Shown in pieces: positions 1 to 12,598 of a DNA stretch of 62,206 nt. How positions within the stretch are numbered: position 1 is the stretch's first letter; every line of letters starts with the position of its first letter. The stretch comes from Polychytrium aggregatum (Eukaryota > Chytridiomycota > Chytridiomycetes > Polychytriales). The DNA lies in NCBI RefSeq assembly GCF_025602895.1, contig NW_026516394.1, positions 1 through 62,206 on the forward strand. Reading direction: 5' to 3'. The notes under the pieces are model-generated. The model was given only the letters and a program-made list of their open reading frames with translations, searched no databases and was not told the DNA's origin. A program made the translations under genes and the position numbers.

Positions 1-988
1 TCTGTCGCATCTCTCAATTAACGAGCAACTTCTCTCACTCTGCCTCCGCCTCGCTTCCATCCTGAGTGTTCAAAACCCTCGGCCTGTATCCGTCTTCGGT
101 CCCTGCTCGCCTGCCGTCCTACCCACCCAAGTCATTGCTCGTCCGTGACAGTTTGCGCCGCCTCAATATCAAGGCCACTCCCCCCATGACAAGCTGGACT
201 CCGAACCCATTCGTTTCATAAATGGTCAAGAGAATGGTCCATAAAGTTGCTTGTGAGTTTGAGCCCACACCCCACTATCGGATCTTTTAGGTATTTCATG
301 TTGCTGCTCGACATCGCGTGACCTCACGCATCCCTCATCGTATCCCTCCACCCCCTTCCTCAACCAAAGCTGAAAGACACATCGAGCATAAAGTCGAAGG
401 AATTTATCCTCGCAAAAGTCCCGTGTGTGATCCTGTACTTGGTTACCTGGAAGGCGTACCCAATATTGAAGTCCGCCTGGGAATCTCTCGAAAATCTGAA
501 GAGAGCCCCGCACATGGTGCAACAGTTCCATCAGCGATACCCGGACAGGCCCAAGTCTCTCTCCCGGTCTCGAAAGTAGTTTATGGTTAGGATGATGTGA
601 CGACTCGGCCCAATTGCCACATGTTGCGATGGTCGGGGCGCGCACGCGAGCGAGCAAGTTCACCCGCCGGCCCACCATGATTAACTTAGTTCCCACGATA
701 TATCAATGGTGATGCCCTCATGTTTGGCAGGGCGCAGCAAGTGGAGCATTCTGGTCAACTCGCCTTCCAGTCCGCCCGTGCTCACCGTCGCCTTCCAGTC
801 GCTTGTCTGTCCCGTTTCCCGCCAGTTTCCCGCTCTCGCTTCCTCGTTTGTCCCCCCCTTTCGTTGTGGCAACAGCCAACCCCAAATGCCAACCATACTT
901 TGCAAACAATCAGAGTGTGATCTTGAAATCCTAAATTCAATACGCCCACCTTGTCGCCAACCAACATGTCGTTTCAAAGCCTCTCGTG
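1..988. other. Left edge, no gene assigned
   Basis: No recognisable gene. A 156-codon open frame runs on the minus strand (696 to 226) without a known domain. An overlapping minus-strand frame around 560-340 reads like alternating beta-strand sequence (FNIGYAFQVTKYRITHG) and could be an exon of an outer-membrane beta-barrel protein, but I could not join it to other exons. The stretch from about 700 to 988 lies downstream of ARP10 and shows nothing clear. Confidence 0.2.
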
Positions 989-3095
989 CTATTCTTCGGT
1001 TGAAAGACAGCTCCAATCGGGGATCTCGCCATTTCTTTCATAGTTCTCCCGCTTTAGCTCTCCTCGGCCTGTCCATTTCATCACGCCCATCAGCGATCCA
1101 CCTGTCCAGGCCAGGCAGTTGGCCTTGAAAATCGTTTTGATGATGGACCAGTTGGCCTGTGATCTGCGATTCCAATTGTAACGTGGGCTTTCCTCCAGTA
1201 GGCGGTAGATGTGCTCCTGCAATCGTTGATGGAACCCTGGCAACATCGAGGTTCCTCCAATCAAGAGCACATTGCGATAGAGGTCCATGCGAATGTCCCG
1301 GGGACACTGGTAGTTATGCATACGCATTAGTCTGTGCCCTTGATCGTGTGGGTAGTCATGGATGCGACTGCTCCACCACGCTTTTGGCACTAACTGCTCT
1401 AGTCTCTTCATGGTGGTGCCCAAACTAGGAAGTCGAATCGATTCCTACACACCCAGAATGTTGCCAAAATCCTCTCGTACCTGTATGATGGCCTCCAGAA
1501 TCACGTTGGCAACTGACACACCGTCGTCGTCACCTTCAAATAGTACTTCGGCGCTACGCTCACGCACCCAGCCGGGCACCCAGAGCTTGTCGTTCGAGTC
1601 AACGGTGACATGGACGGGCCGCGTTTCGCTCTTGTAGACGGTGTACTCGTAGAGCTTCTCGCGATATGGAAATGCTGCCTCGCGGTTCTCAAAAGACACG
1701 TCCTCAAATGTGGGAAAGGCTCCCACAAAGCAGACCTGCGCCTTCAAATTCTCGTAAAACTCGTTGCTCAGTTTCTCTACGAAGCTGTCCTCGATTGGGA
1801 CCATGTCCACCCCATCTTGCAGCACCTTGCCATGGTTCTTGAGTAGTAGTTTCAGTCTTGTTGTGACCGAGTGGCCTGCAATTGGAAGTGTTTTCATTTG
1901 CCGGAACAGTGGCCGTCCATCGTATATCTATATGGCCGGGAAGAGCAAGAACGTTCTCGTGAGCATGGATGGTTTGAGGTTGTCGCAGTGGCCGACACAA
2001 TAGCGACGAGTCCATGGTTGGTGACAGGCGGCAGAGGCTATCGCTGTATGAAAGGATTGCGATAGGAGCCTTCAGCAATCGACACTTGATGGATTCATAG
2101 AAACCCATGTCACCATACCGGGAGTACCGAAAGCTCCAGGTGACCAATATCCACCACCAGTCCTGTTGTTTTTCCGCAAGCCAAGAGCGCAAGAACGTGT
2201 GACGGCACAAATGATATTGATGGAACCTGAAGCCAAACCACACCGGCAGCGAGTTAGTACATTTCTGGCTGCCAGGCGCCCTAACCAGTGGCGGTGCACA
2301 GATATCGACTTTTGTACATCTCCTCCAAATCATTTCCAACGATACCCCATGTCACCATGCATCAGCTAGTGCAGGCACTGCGTATAAAGATACCTCCAGT
2401 TCGTTGAAGAGCACGTCACAGATCAATTTCTTAATCGCAATAGGCATCAACAAGTTTTCGCAAATGATGACACTCCTTTGCTTGGGATCTGTCAGCAGGT
2501 ATCTAAAGCCGTGTTTGAGCCGACGTAATAATGTAAGAGGGACATGGTAACCAACGATTTCATTTCAAGAGATAATGGATGATGGCGATTGTTATCCATC
2601 ATTCCCAAGCACCGCGCCACCTCGTCGCTTCAAATCACAGCTCGCTTACTGATGAAACGTTTGGTAAAAGAGGTCCGAGAGGACATTTCGAATGGACTCG
2701 AGCACTGCGGGGTCGCTCTCGAGCTGAAACAGCGTCACCATCTACAACGAGATGGTTATGTGAATATGTCGCCCGAGTGGCGAACGGGCCCGGGTCGGCA
2801 AGTATTACCGCCAAAACGAGCGTCTGTCAGGTTTGCTCAACGGGTTGGCGTCAAGGTCAACCCCGCCCCCTATCTTTCGTTAGCCAGCTGTAGCTTCATT
2901 GTCCACTCCCACCTTCTTTCCCGACCGAGAGCCGTCTTGAGAGAAGACTGGAATGGCAACAGGCAGAACATGTCTCGGCTTGGATTCTCCCGAGAAGCCG
3001 CACTTGAGATATCGAGAGCCCAGATCCAGCACGATTCGATCTTCTGTGCCGTACATCGAGTGCCGCCGCAGCAGACTAGTGGTGCTTCCACTCAT
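989..3095 (-). CDS. ARP10: Actin-related protein 10 (Arp10/Arp11), dynactin pointed-end subunit
   Basis: Actin-fold protein of the Arp10/Arp11 branch, which in dynactin sits at the pointed end of the Arp1 filament and helps dynein bind cargo. The N-terminal exon has the actin nucleotide-binding beta-hairpin (DLGSRYLKCGFSGE). Minus-strand pieces near 2500-2400 (DPKQRSVIICENLL) and 2180-2080 continue the fold. A long exon near 1897-1445 and the C-terminal exon (LLIGGTSMLPGF, then a terminal GEIPDWSCLS) match the order and spacing of animal ACTR10. At least five exons are needed and internal joins are approximate. The start at 3095 was chosen because it precedes the conserved hairpin; in-frame ATGs also exist at 3056 and further upstream at 3275. 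The GGTSMLPGF box and the IPDW tail separate it from conventional actin. Confidence 0.8.
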
Positions 3096-3659
3096 GGTGT
3101 ACCGTTGAGGCCGAGAGCCGGGGTCGAGTGCTGTGGAGCCGGCTGGGAGATCAAGCCAGGCCAGCACCGGCTGCGTTTGGGCTTGGGCTTGGGTGGCGAA
3201 ATGCAGGAGACGAGAAGACGGCGCTCTCGCCGCGCTCTCGCTCCTCGGTCTGAAATCACGTGATGAGCATGTCACCCTGAGCTCGTCCTGGTTTCAGTCG
3301 CACTCGTCATGAGTCCGCCTGCTCAGGGGAATCACCACCAAAGTGCATGCGATGCTCTTCCAAGCCCGATGAGGTGCTCCGCTCTCCCCGTTCGGCCACA
3401 TTCCCCCATCACTGGACTTTGATAGACCCCCGGTTGCCGGGATCGGTACTCAGGGCTTGCGGCCGTCAATCACGCCGGATTGTTGGTTCACCGGCCTCAA
3501 CCAGCATAATCGTGGCCTCGGCCAAAGAATTTATGATTGCAGCGAATTCGACTGAAAATCAAGATACATAAATAAGCCTCCATCTCTAGGCATCAAGCCT
3601 TTCGCCGGATGCGTGACCAACAGTCTCGGGTGACGGTTGGTTGTGCGCGAGACATTCGG
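3096..3659. other. Intergenic
   Basis: About 560 bp holding the ARP10 upstream region and the methyltransferase 3' flank. I see no coding or repeat structure; the sequence near 3535-3580 is AT-rich. Confidence 0.5.
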
Positions 3660-4734
3660 TCATTGAGTCGAGGCCACGCTGGTCTTGTCATAGCGAAACA
3701 ACCAGTGGTTGACGTTCCAGCCGTGGGTACCTCCGGCAGTATTAGTGGCGGCTGCCTTGGCTTCGACAGCTTCGCTGGGCTCCCAGCCTGGAATAGAGTA
3801 AGTGATGGTGATAATTCGGCGGTTCGGGGAGCAACTGGATTCTCGAACTTCATTGGATCGGAGGGCCAGTGATACCGAGCGGCAGAGCTTGGAGAACAGC
3901 AACCACGACGATTCCGACCACGATCGAGTCAGCTTTGGAGGAGTGCTGCTCAAATGGCAGTCCGCATCGCCAGAGGTTGGCAGGGGCCCTCCGTTAAGCC
4001 ATCGATGGAGTTGCGGCTTGAGCTTGTCGAGACCCGTTGGGAGGAGGTAGAGAATCAGGACGGTAGCAGTGCATTGACCACTGTCGAGCTCGAGCTGATC
4101 CAGGTTGACGGTGAACATATCCTGCTCGATGAAAGCGATGCGTTCTTGGCGCTCGAGCTGCAGCGCCTTCTCTTTGGCGTGCTTGACGAGATAGGGATCG
4201 AGTTCAATTCCGACACTGAATGCCGGCGGCCGATCGGACTCGTGGGCGGCAAAGAGGATTCGCCCATCTCCGCATCCTGAACGAGGCGGAAGAGCGAGGC
4301 GTTGAGCGAGCTCGATTCAGATCCAAGAACAGAGAAGCGGATCCGCCAACTGCAAGACAATAAGGCTTACCCAGATCGACAAGGACATCGCTACTCTGGA
4401 TGTTTGCGAATCTCAGGACAGCCTGCACAACCTGCAGCGAGCAAGGCACGTACGGCGCAATAAATTGGGTGTTGTCGAGCGGACGGCTGTTGACTGGAGC
4501 CAAAGAGACATGATCAGCACCAGAACAAGCGTGCGACTGCACAGCTACGATTGCGACCGGCGATGGGTTGCAGCTGTGGTTGCGGGCGGTGTAAATGAAG
4601 CGCCGACAGGCCAGTGCGAGTTGGTGCGTACCTAAGGTGTACGGTATTGGGTTTTCGAGATTCGGGATCTGCGCCGGCAGATCAGCCGAGTCCGAGAAGG
4701 GCATTTCCGCTAGGTCACCATCGGGGCTGGGCAT
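3660..4734 (-). CDS. SAM-dependent methyltransferase, FAM173/ATPSCKMT-like
   Basis: Small class I methyltransferase. Splicing out 4631-4494 and 4370-4277 (both GT-AG, phase 1) joins the leader, the substrate-facing segment FIAPYVPCSLQVVQAVL and the SAM-binding loop VDLGCGDGRIL. These are followed by an acidic strand end (GIELDPYLVKHAKEKA), the motif QDMFTVNLDQL and LYLLPTGLDKLKPQL. The C-terminus reads TYSIPGWEP, GGTHGWNVNHWLF. This order is that of the FAM173 group of protein-lysine methyltransferases that act on mitochondrial carriers or ATP synthase subunit c; the substrate here is inferred only by family. The stretch 4010-3840 fits the family poorly and may hide another intron. The start at 4734 is the first ATG in frame before the conserved part. 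Divergent from the ABC transporter. Confidence 0.7.
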
Positions 4735-5095
4735 GATGTGAGATCGGTGCAGGATTGTTCCCAGATCGATGGCTGAGCGTGGCTGAGCGGCATGGCCGTT
4801 CCACAACAGGCGCCACGCACGTGATTCGACGAGCCCATTCGATCCACCTAGCCGACCCATTCGATCCAGCTGGCCCACGGCAGCATCCATGTGGTGGCGC
4901 CGTGGCCGTGTTTGTCATGGGCGTGTCCATGACCATCGATCTGGCATGTGGCTGCCGTCCCCCATGTCCACGGAAGCAGTGCTCGTGTCTGCACTGCCTG
5001 CTCCGTCGTGGATCTTGCGCAACCCGCGCGACCCAGCCCGATTTGCTTGTCGCCCTGTAGCGTTGCTCCCTTGGATCATGGGTCGGTTGGGCAGG

Positions 5096-5102
5096 TATAA
5101 AA
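5096..5102 (+). promoter_or_regulatory. TATA box of the ABC transporter gene
   Basis: TATAAAA lies 104 bp before the ATG of the ABC transporter, in the 470-bp gap shared with the divergent methyltransferase. The position suits a fungal core promoter. This is a motif match only. Confidence 0.45.
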
Positions 5103-5205
5103 CCTTTCGCTGCCTGCTGTCCGCTCCCCGCCCAAGCCGTACCAACGTCCTCCTTCGCGGTCTGCAGCCTCATCTATTCCAAAGCGCTGTTCCTGGACCC
5201 TTCCA

Positions 5206-8200
5206 ATGGCTCAACTCCGTGCTAAGCAGCCCTCCAAGTGGGAGCAGGCCAATCTGCTCTCCAAGCTGCTATGGTTTTGGATGGACGGCGTCTTCATGAC
5301 TGGCAAGAAGCGCCCTCTGTCCTTCGACGATCTGCATCTGCTCCCCAAGGATATCCGCTCTGCCGAGGTGGGTTCGTCTTTGCCTCCTTCCTTCCCCCTC
5401 GCCTTTGGCCGCCACTCTGCCCTGCTTGGCGCTTTGTTCGATTATTCTCCCAAGCCTCATCACCAACCGTGCCCCTCCGCCACCTCCACCCCTTCAACGA
5501 CCTGTATTGGCCCTCAGCTTTATGCCAAGTTTGAGCGTATATGGAGTGAGCAGCAAAATGCATACGACCAGCAGCGCCCTTTCCCATTCAAGACTTTTCC
5601 ATGGGTCAAGCCAACAAAGATCAAGCCGCCGAGCGTCGTCTGGACGCTGCACAAGCTGTTTGGTCGCCGGCTCTATCCTGTGGGCATTCTCTGTTGGATT
5701 TGCGACAACTCAATCCTGATCAGGTCTGCGTTGCCACCTTAGTTCCTCGCCCGCATCTGCCTCCCTTTCCCTCGTGAGCAATGGCCGATGTTGTCATCGC
5801 TGTCTCAAGCACTCGCTTCTCAGGAGTACCCCGTGCCGATGCGTTGGCTTAACTCCCGGCCGCTCCTGTCGCCCATGCCTTCTCTGTTCACAGCCCCTTG
5901 GTTCTCCAGGCCCTGGTCAACTTTGTGGTCTCGAGCCAAACAGGCAGTCCTCCCCCAGCCGGGACTGGCGTGCTTCTTGCTTTTGGGATGTTTCTTGTTC
6001 CTATCTTGACGAGCCTGACCCTCAACTGGTACTTTGCACAAATCACCGTCACGGGTATGGCCGCCCGCTCCGTGCTCTCCAGCGCCGTCTTCCACAAGAG
6101 TATGCGTCTCTCTCCGGAGGCTCGTCAGGTAGATATCGCGATGTCGACCTGGATTGCTCCTGCGGGATTTCGACGACTCGACAGCCCCCTGCTTCATCAC
6201 ACCTGACCCGTTCCTGCCTTTGCCCTCGACATATCGACTCGCCACCAACAGAAATACGACTCTGGCAAAATTGCAACAATCTTGGCCACCGATGTGGCCC
6301 GTGTCGAGCTCTTCTTCAGCTGGTTCCATGATCTCTGGTGCATGCCCGTTAATATCCTGACCAACATCGGCATCCTGCTCGCTCTTCTCGGGTACGCTGT
6401 CAAGCACAAAGTGGTTTTCATATTCCTCTCCTTAACTTTGCCACTCGAACTGCTCCGGCCCGCCCGTATCTCAAGCTCCGCGACTGAGTAGCCAGCTAAC
6501 ATTGCAGTTCCAATATCTCTTGCTCTCCTTTTTTTTTCCGCTATCCAGCCCATCGGCTCTAGCCGGTGTCGTCATTATTTTCCTGTTGGGTCCGATCCAG
6601 GCCTTCATCACCACCCTTCGGATGAGGTATCGCAAGGATCTGGTTGAAATAACCGATAAACGAGTCAAGCTCACCCAAGAGATTCTACAAGGCATTCGCG
6701 TTGTCAAATTCTTCCACTGGGAGCCCACTTTCCTTGAGCGAATCTTTTCGCAGCGTTCCGCCGAGCTGAAAAAGGTGGCATCGGTCAAGTATGTACGGTG
6801 CCGCTGCACGCGGTGTATTTGCGTCGAGCATGTGCGATATTCGGTCTGTGCTCTGGATGTTTTTGGTCGCTTTCGCCTTACTCTCGAGTGCTATGTTCTC
6901 TGGGGTCACATCAGCAGAGCTCAGTTCGCTGCTACTATCCCACAGCAACGCTGCCACTGCGCGCTATACTTACTTGGCTCTGTCTTCCCCCCCCCATCGT
7001 GTGCCTCAGCATGATCGAAGGGGTCAATAGCACCATTGGCTTTGTCGTTCCAGTCACTGCAAGTATCGTCACATTCGTTGTGTATTCCCTGACCACCGAT
7101 TCCTTCAACGCTTCGACGGTCAGTTATAGGGGGGTGTGCGGAGCCAAATGGGCTATCGCTTTGAATCTGCATCCGCCCATCACGTTTTGTACACCACCGC
7201 TGCCTCAGCATGCAAACTTGCCGAGCACCAAAATGGATTCGGCACGCTGCTCACGAGACATTGACATGCTTTGCAGATCTTCTCGGCCTTGTCGCTCTTC
7301 AATGCTCTGCGCATTCCCGCCTTCATCTTCCCAATGATCTTTTCGTATGTACCTGAATCACAAGCCAACCATCCCAGTCGTTTGAGCGGCAATCAGATGC
7401 AACTTTCACCTGGCCAACTGTGTCGTGTCCACTTTGCCCCTCAAACGCATGCTTACATGTATGTCTATGATCCAGGTCCTTTGCTGATGCCAAAGTCGCC
7501 ATCGATCGACTTCAAGAGTTCCTCGAGGCTCCCGAAATCGATTTCGAGCCCACTGTAGACAAAGCCATGGAGCCTTCGGTCTCCATCGACCGCGGTGAAT
7601 TTGTCTGGTGCCCACCTTACGCTGAGCCGGCGACTCCACTGCCCGCCAACAAGTCCCGGCTTCGCTTTGCCTTCCCGAAGAAGCAAGCCGTCCCCGCCAA
7701 AGCCTTGGAAAGCGAAACTTTTGATCGAAAGGATCACGAGCCCGAGATGGCTGGAGAGCACGCAGACTCTGAATCCGATGTCATTGCGGCCCCTGAGACC
7801 CAGGGGCGACTGTCTTCGGTCAATATCCAGCTGAAGCGCGGCTCGCTGTGTGCCGTTGTTGGACCGGTTGGGTCAGGCAAATCCTCCCTGCTCAGTGCTT
7901 TGGTTGGAGATATGCAATATCGCAGCGGCTCGGTCACGTTCTCGGGATCCGTCGGACTCTGTCCACAGCAAGCCTGGATTATGAACGCAACCATTGAGGA
8001 AAACATTCTGTTTGGCAAGCAGATGGACCGGGAAAAGTATGCCCGCTGCGTCCAAGCCTGTGCACTCACGCGGGACTTTGAGATCCTGCCCGGCGGCGAT
8101 CAAACCGAAGTGGGTGAAAAGGGCATCAATCTGAGCGGAGGACAAAAGCAGCGGATCTCGCTTGCCCGACTAGCTTACAGCGACGCCGACATTGTTTTGC

Positions 8201-10861
8201 TTGACGACCCGCTCTCAGCCGTCGACGCCCACGTCGGCCGACACATCTTCGACAACCTCATTCTTAAGGCGCTCGGCGGCAAGACCCGGGTGCTCGTCAC
8301 ACATCAGCTCCATTGTCTGCCGCAGTGCGATTACATCATCATCATGCAGCAAGGGCGTATCGCCGAACAAGGGTCGTTCCAAGAGCTCATGTCCCAAAGC
8401 AGCGTCCTGGCCGGCTTGATGAAGGAGTACGGCGGCGTTCATGAAACACCATCGGAGCAAACCGAGTCCAAGAAGCAGGAAGGAAAAGAACTTGAGATCG
8501 ACGACCGTACCGACGAGCCTGAGGAAAAATCCGGCCGGAAGCTGATCCAAGAGGAGGAACGCATGACTGGAGGCATCGGCCGCATTGTCCTCAAAAAGTA
8601 CTTTTCAGCAATGGGCCATCCTTACTTCTTTGGCGCCATCATTGTCACGCTGATATTCACTCAAGGCCTTCGCGTCTCGACCGACTACTGGCTTGTGATT
8701 TGGTCGTCGATGCTGCTTCCCTCGCTCTCCCAAAATGGCTACATTGGGATATATGTCGCCCTGGGGCTAACGGCCTCGGCCGTCACGTTGGTGTACTACT
8801 ATCTCTGCGTCATGGGTGGCGTCCGTGCTGCCCGAACCATGCACGAATGGGCCCTTACCCGGGTTTTGAAGTCTCCGATTTCGTTTTTCGACACCACGCC
8901 GTTGGGTCGCATCGTCAACCGACTTTCGCGCGACCAAGATATTGTGGACAACTCCTTGATCAAGGTATCGAGCGGCTTCGCCCTCTCTGTCGCCACTCTC
9001 CTGTCAACCTTGATCACAATTGGCGTCTCGACCCAGGGCTGGCTGATTCTGGTGATGGCACCTATGGCTGGCCTATATTACTACATCCAGAAGCTCTACC
9101 GAACGTCCTCGATTCAGCTCAAACGCATGGAGAGCATTTCCAAGAGCCCGCTCTTTGCCCACTTTACCATGACGCTCTCGGGGATGACCACCATCCGGGC
9201 CTACAACCAGCAAGACCGTTTCCAAGCCAAGGCTCACACGCTTATCGACAGCAACAACGAACCGCAATTTCTGATCTTCCATGGCCAACGATGGATGTCG
9301 ATCCGCCTCGATCTGATTGGATCGATCCTGATCCTTGTCGTGTCTATCTATGCCGTTATATTCCGAGTAGGTGGTGTTGGTGGCTTTGGCGGTGTTGGCG
9401 CGGTGGGCATCGTCTTCCTCCTGCCTCGTACCTCCTTCGCTCTCTGTACCTCCCCCATCTATCGTTCTTGACATCGCCATCGGCACTATCACTAATGTTT
9501 TGTCGCCGTCTCTTTAGACAACCATTTCTTCAGCCGTCATTGGTCTCATGCTTTCGTACTGCCTGCAAGTCAACATGCAGCTCAACCAGTGCATGCGAAC
9601 ATTCACCGATCTCGAGATGCAGCTCAATGCAGTCGAGCGCCTTGAATACTATTCCTCACAACTCGTTATCGAAGATGATGCTGCCACAGTGCATCCACCA
9701 GACAACTGGCCAAGCAACGGCTCGATCACTTTCGAAGGCGTCGAGATGAGATATCAGCCCGATATGCCTCTTGTTCTCAATGCCGTCAGCATCGACATTC
9801 TGCCCAGGGCCAAGATTGGGGTGGTATGTAATGCACAACGCTTTGGATGACGTCCTCAGATTGCCGTGAGATCAACCTGTCCCAACGAAATTGTATTGCC
9901 AGCGAATGCAATGCTTGCGTTGGTTGCTCCAGAGGCTCAGCTGGATGTGCAGCCATGGCAACTCCATTGGTTTGTCTGAAGAGTACTGATCACCGGGTAC
10001 TGCATCGCATATTCCCCCAGGTTGGAAGAACCGGATCGGGCAAGTCGTCGCTCATGTTTGTGCTCTTCCGGATGGTGAATCCGTGTGGAGGACGCATCTT
10101 GATCGATGGCATCGATATTTGCCAGCTATCGCTGCGCGATCTTCGATCCCGGATCACAATCATACCCCAGGACCCCATTCTGTTCTCAGGGTCAATCCGG
10201 ACGAATCTCGACCCGTTCTCGGAGCACAGCGACAGCGACCTATGGGATGTCTTGGCTCGTTCCGGCCTGAAAGCTGCCGTTACGGCCATGGACGGCAAAC
10301 TTGACGCCACAGTGGCCAGTCTGGGCGAGAACCTCAGCGTCGGACAGCGTCAATTGATGTGCCTTGCTCGAGCAATGCTGCGCCGGCCTCGGGTGATTAT
10401 TCTGGATGAGTGCACTGCCAATGTGGACTTTGAAACCGACAAGGTAAGCCATTCGCGCAGGCTGTAAGAGGACCAGTATATCGTGCGTATTGCATCGACA
10501 ATGGCCCCTGTCGGCGAAGATGTGCGAGGATGGATGTACCAAGCCCCTGCCGCAAGCATGAGAATTTCGAGATCCTTGGCTTGCAGCCCAATCGATGTTA
10601 ACAGACATACACCTTGCGCAGCTCATTCAATCGTCACTCCGAGAAGACTTCCGAGGCTCGACGGTACTCACGATCGCGCATCGCCTGAACACCATCGTCG
10701 ATTATGACAAGATTCTGGTGCTCGATACTGGCAACGTGGTCGAATACGACTCGCCGCGAGTGCTGCTGCAGAACAAGGCTTCTGAGTTTTCCAGGCTGGT
10801 CGACGAAACGGGGCAAGCGAACGCAGCGGTACTTCGGTCTATGGCTGCCAAAGAAGAGTAA
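5206..10861 (+). CDS. ABC transporter, ABCC (MRP) subfamily, full-size
   Basis: Multidrug-resistance-associated-type exporter with two membrane domains and two nucleotide-binding domains and no extra N-terminal TMD0, so of the short MRP4-like form. It starts [23 protein letters not shown]1 is spread over small exons between 5517 and 7350. NBD1 is in the large exon ending near 9366: Walker [10 protein letters not shown], signature LSGGQKQR, and [10 protein letters not shown], where Asp replaces the catalytic Glu. TMD2 lies in the same exon (8560-9366). NBD2 follows the intron at about 9825-10020: [16 protein letters not shown] and [10 protein letters not shown] with the catalytic Glu kept. This asymmetry (degenerate site 1, competent site 2) is typical of ABCC proteins. 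The last exon begins near 10618 and ends RSMAAKEE. About ten exons; the TMD1 joins are approximate. Probable export of organic anions, conjugates or drugs; the substrate cannot be read. Confidence 0.88.
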
Positions 10862-11200
10862 ACCGGCGGATCTAGCAGTTTCACCACCAACAGACCAAAA
10901 AGTCACAGCGGGCGGCCCGTGCGACCCGACCTATCTGGGCGTCGAGAAATCATCCTATCCGGCAGCTGATCTGAAGGGCGCTCAGGGACACCACTATCTC
11001 GTTTCCTTCTGAACAAGCTGTGGTCGCGAGGCAATAGCGACAGCCAGCCTCCAGCTTTGGCATCACTCCATTTGATTTCATTCAATTGCACTTTGTACAG
11101 ATTGTGAAACGGGCAGGTGCTTCGTATTAGGGCAGGGAGATGGAGAGAAAGAGCCAGAGACGGTCGAGCGCGGAAGCCAAAACCAGGTGCGGGAAAGGCA
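10862..11200. other. Intergenic, convergent gene ends
   Basis: About 340 bp between the ends of the ABC transporter and VPS74 genes. No coding or repeat signal. Confidence 0.5.
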
Positions 11201-12598
11201 CTACAAGATCGAGTCCATCTTTTGGTACACTGATAGCACTCCAGCCATGATCTCTGTTGTCCCCATGCTCTTGGCTTTGTCCGTCAGCGAGGCGTGCTCC
11301 AGGATGATCTCGTCGACCTTTTCGTACGCAACCTCTCGCTGCGAATGGCTCAATCCAACCAGGGCGTTCTCGAGAACATTGGCAGCATAGGCGGCGCAAA
11401 CCAAGGCGATTGTCCTTCTGTCCGGGATGGGGCCACGGCCAAGCAAAGCATCGACGATTCTCTTGATCAGGATTTCCTTGGCGCTGTGGTCGGCAACGGG
11501 ATGTGTGGCCATATCGAAGAGAACAAAGTTTCGTTTCTCGGTTCGCAAGACACCTTTGTCGACCAAACCCTTGGCAATACGTTCGCGAACCTGCTTGAGC
11601 TGAAATCCGATCTTCATGAGATTCCACGTTTCGCCTGGATGCGAGCACACAGGCGGTGAGGATTATGGGTCGTGAGGATGATATGTCGAACGACGACCCG
11701 CGAGCTGCAGCGCCAGGTCCTTCGTGCGGCCTACTGTGCAGTTGTCGCCGGGCTGCGACAGTAGATCAGCACAATGTACGCACCACTCATCAAGTCGATC
11801 CAGTTGCCAACGCTTTGCTTGTCTTGCTTCATAATCCTCACAGCCTCGTCCAACAAGACCTCGCCAGTGCTTCGATCATCCACGACCTCGACGAGGCGTT
11901 CGACAAAGGGGCGCTTGCGAATATCCTTTATAGTGCCAATGCGACCTCGGAAGGAGAGCTCCATCAGGATGGCGCCTCGCAAGACATATGATATGTTGTC
12001 ATTCCAGAACGACAGATATCCCTGGCGAGCCAGCGCAACAGAATGGGTACTGGGGGTCAGCGCCGTTTGGAATGCAACATCCGCGGCCAGCGCCCAGGCA
12101 AGGATATCAGAGGCGCCCAGAGGCGCCCAGAGGACGCACGGCTCCGACAACAACAGCCGGAAACATGAGCAGCAGGATGAGCAAGAAGCAAATCGACGGC
12201 CCTTAAGGATCAAGCACGATCGATCCAGACTTTGGGGGTTGTCGCCAAGAACACAGGCTTGGCCAGAAAGCGTTCGTGGCTGTGGATCGAGCGGACATTG
12301 TCTTGATCGAAACACCGAGCCACCAGAAAGCGCACCGCAGACTCACTTGAGAGTCCTTCAGTCCCAGAAGCAGAACCTCCTCCATAAGCGTCAGCTTGTT
12401 CTTGTCGAGCTTGGCGCCTTTGCCATTGTCCTCGTCATAGCTTGCAGCAGTTGTGGACCTGTCAGCGCCTGCTGCAGGGGGGGTTTCGAAGCTCTGCTTC
12501 CGGACGGAGGCGGAGGGGATGTCAAAATCCTGGTTATCTCCAGAATCTCCTCCTCCTCCTCCTCCTCCTCTTCGACGCTGGACCAGGCCGGTGGACAT
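11201..12598 (-). CDS. VPS74: GOLPH3/Vps74 family PI4P-binding Golgi protein
   Basis: Peripheral Golgi protein that binds phosphatidylinositol 4-phosphate and retains glycosyltransferases through COPI. Exon 1 has a low-complexity leader (RRR followed by seven Gly) and the family start LTLMEEVLLLGLKDSQ. The next exon gives GYLSFWNDNISYVLRG and LMELSFRGRIGT, then GEVLLDEAV and NWIDLMSG. After an intron (about 11786-11639) comes ETWNLMKIGFQLKQVRER, the family beta-hairpin region KGVLRTEKRNFVLFDMATHPV, and the helix ALVCAAYAANVLENAL. The ending MAGVLSVYQKMDSIL* is complete. All domain blocks are in GOLPH3 order, and splice joins GGATATC at exon 2 and G|GC at exon 3 keep frame. The Gly run comes from a CCT/TCC repeat and may vary between strains. 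Divergent from the SPX fusion gene. Confidence 0.9.

Noticed and set aside
8700..9749. Open frame of 349 codons in the ABC transporter
   Set aside because: Shadow of the TMD2 exon in another frame; no domain, and the ABCC frame explains the sequence fully.
10990..11020. CAGGGACACC with TTTCCTTCTGAA, resembling the transposon ends
   Set aside because: No paired end at a suitable distance and no Fanzor or transposase fragment between.
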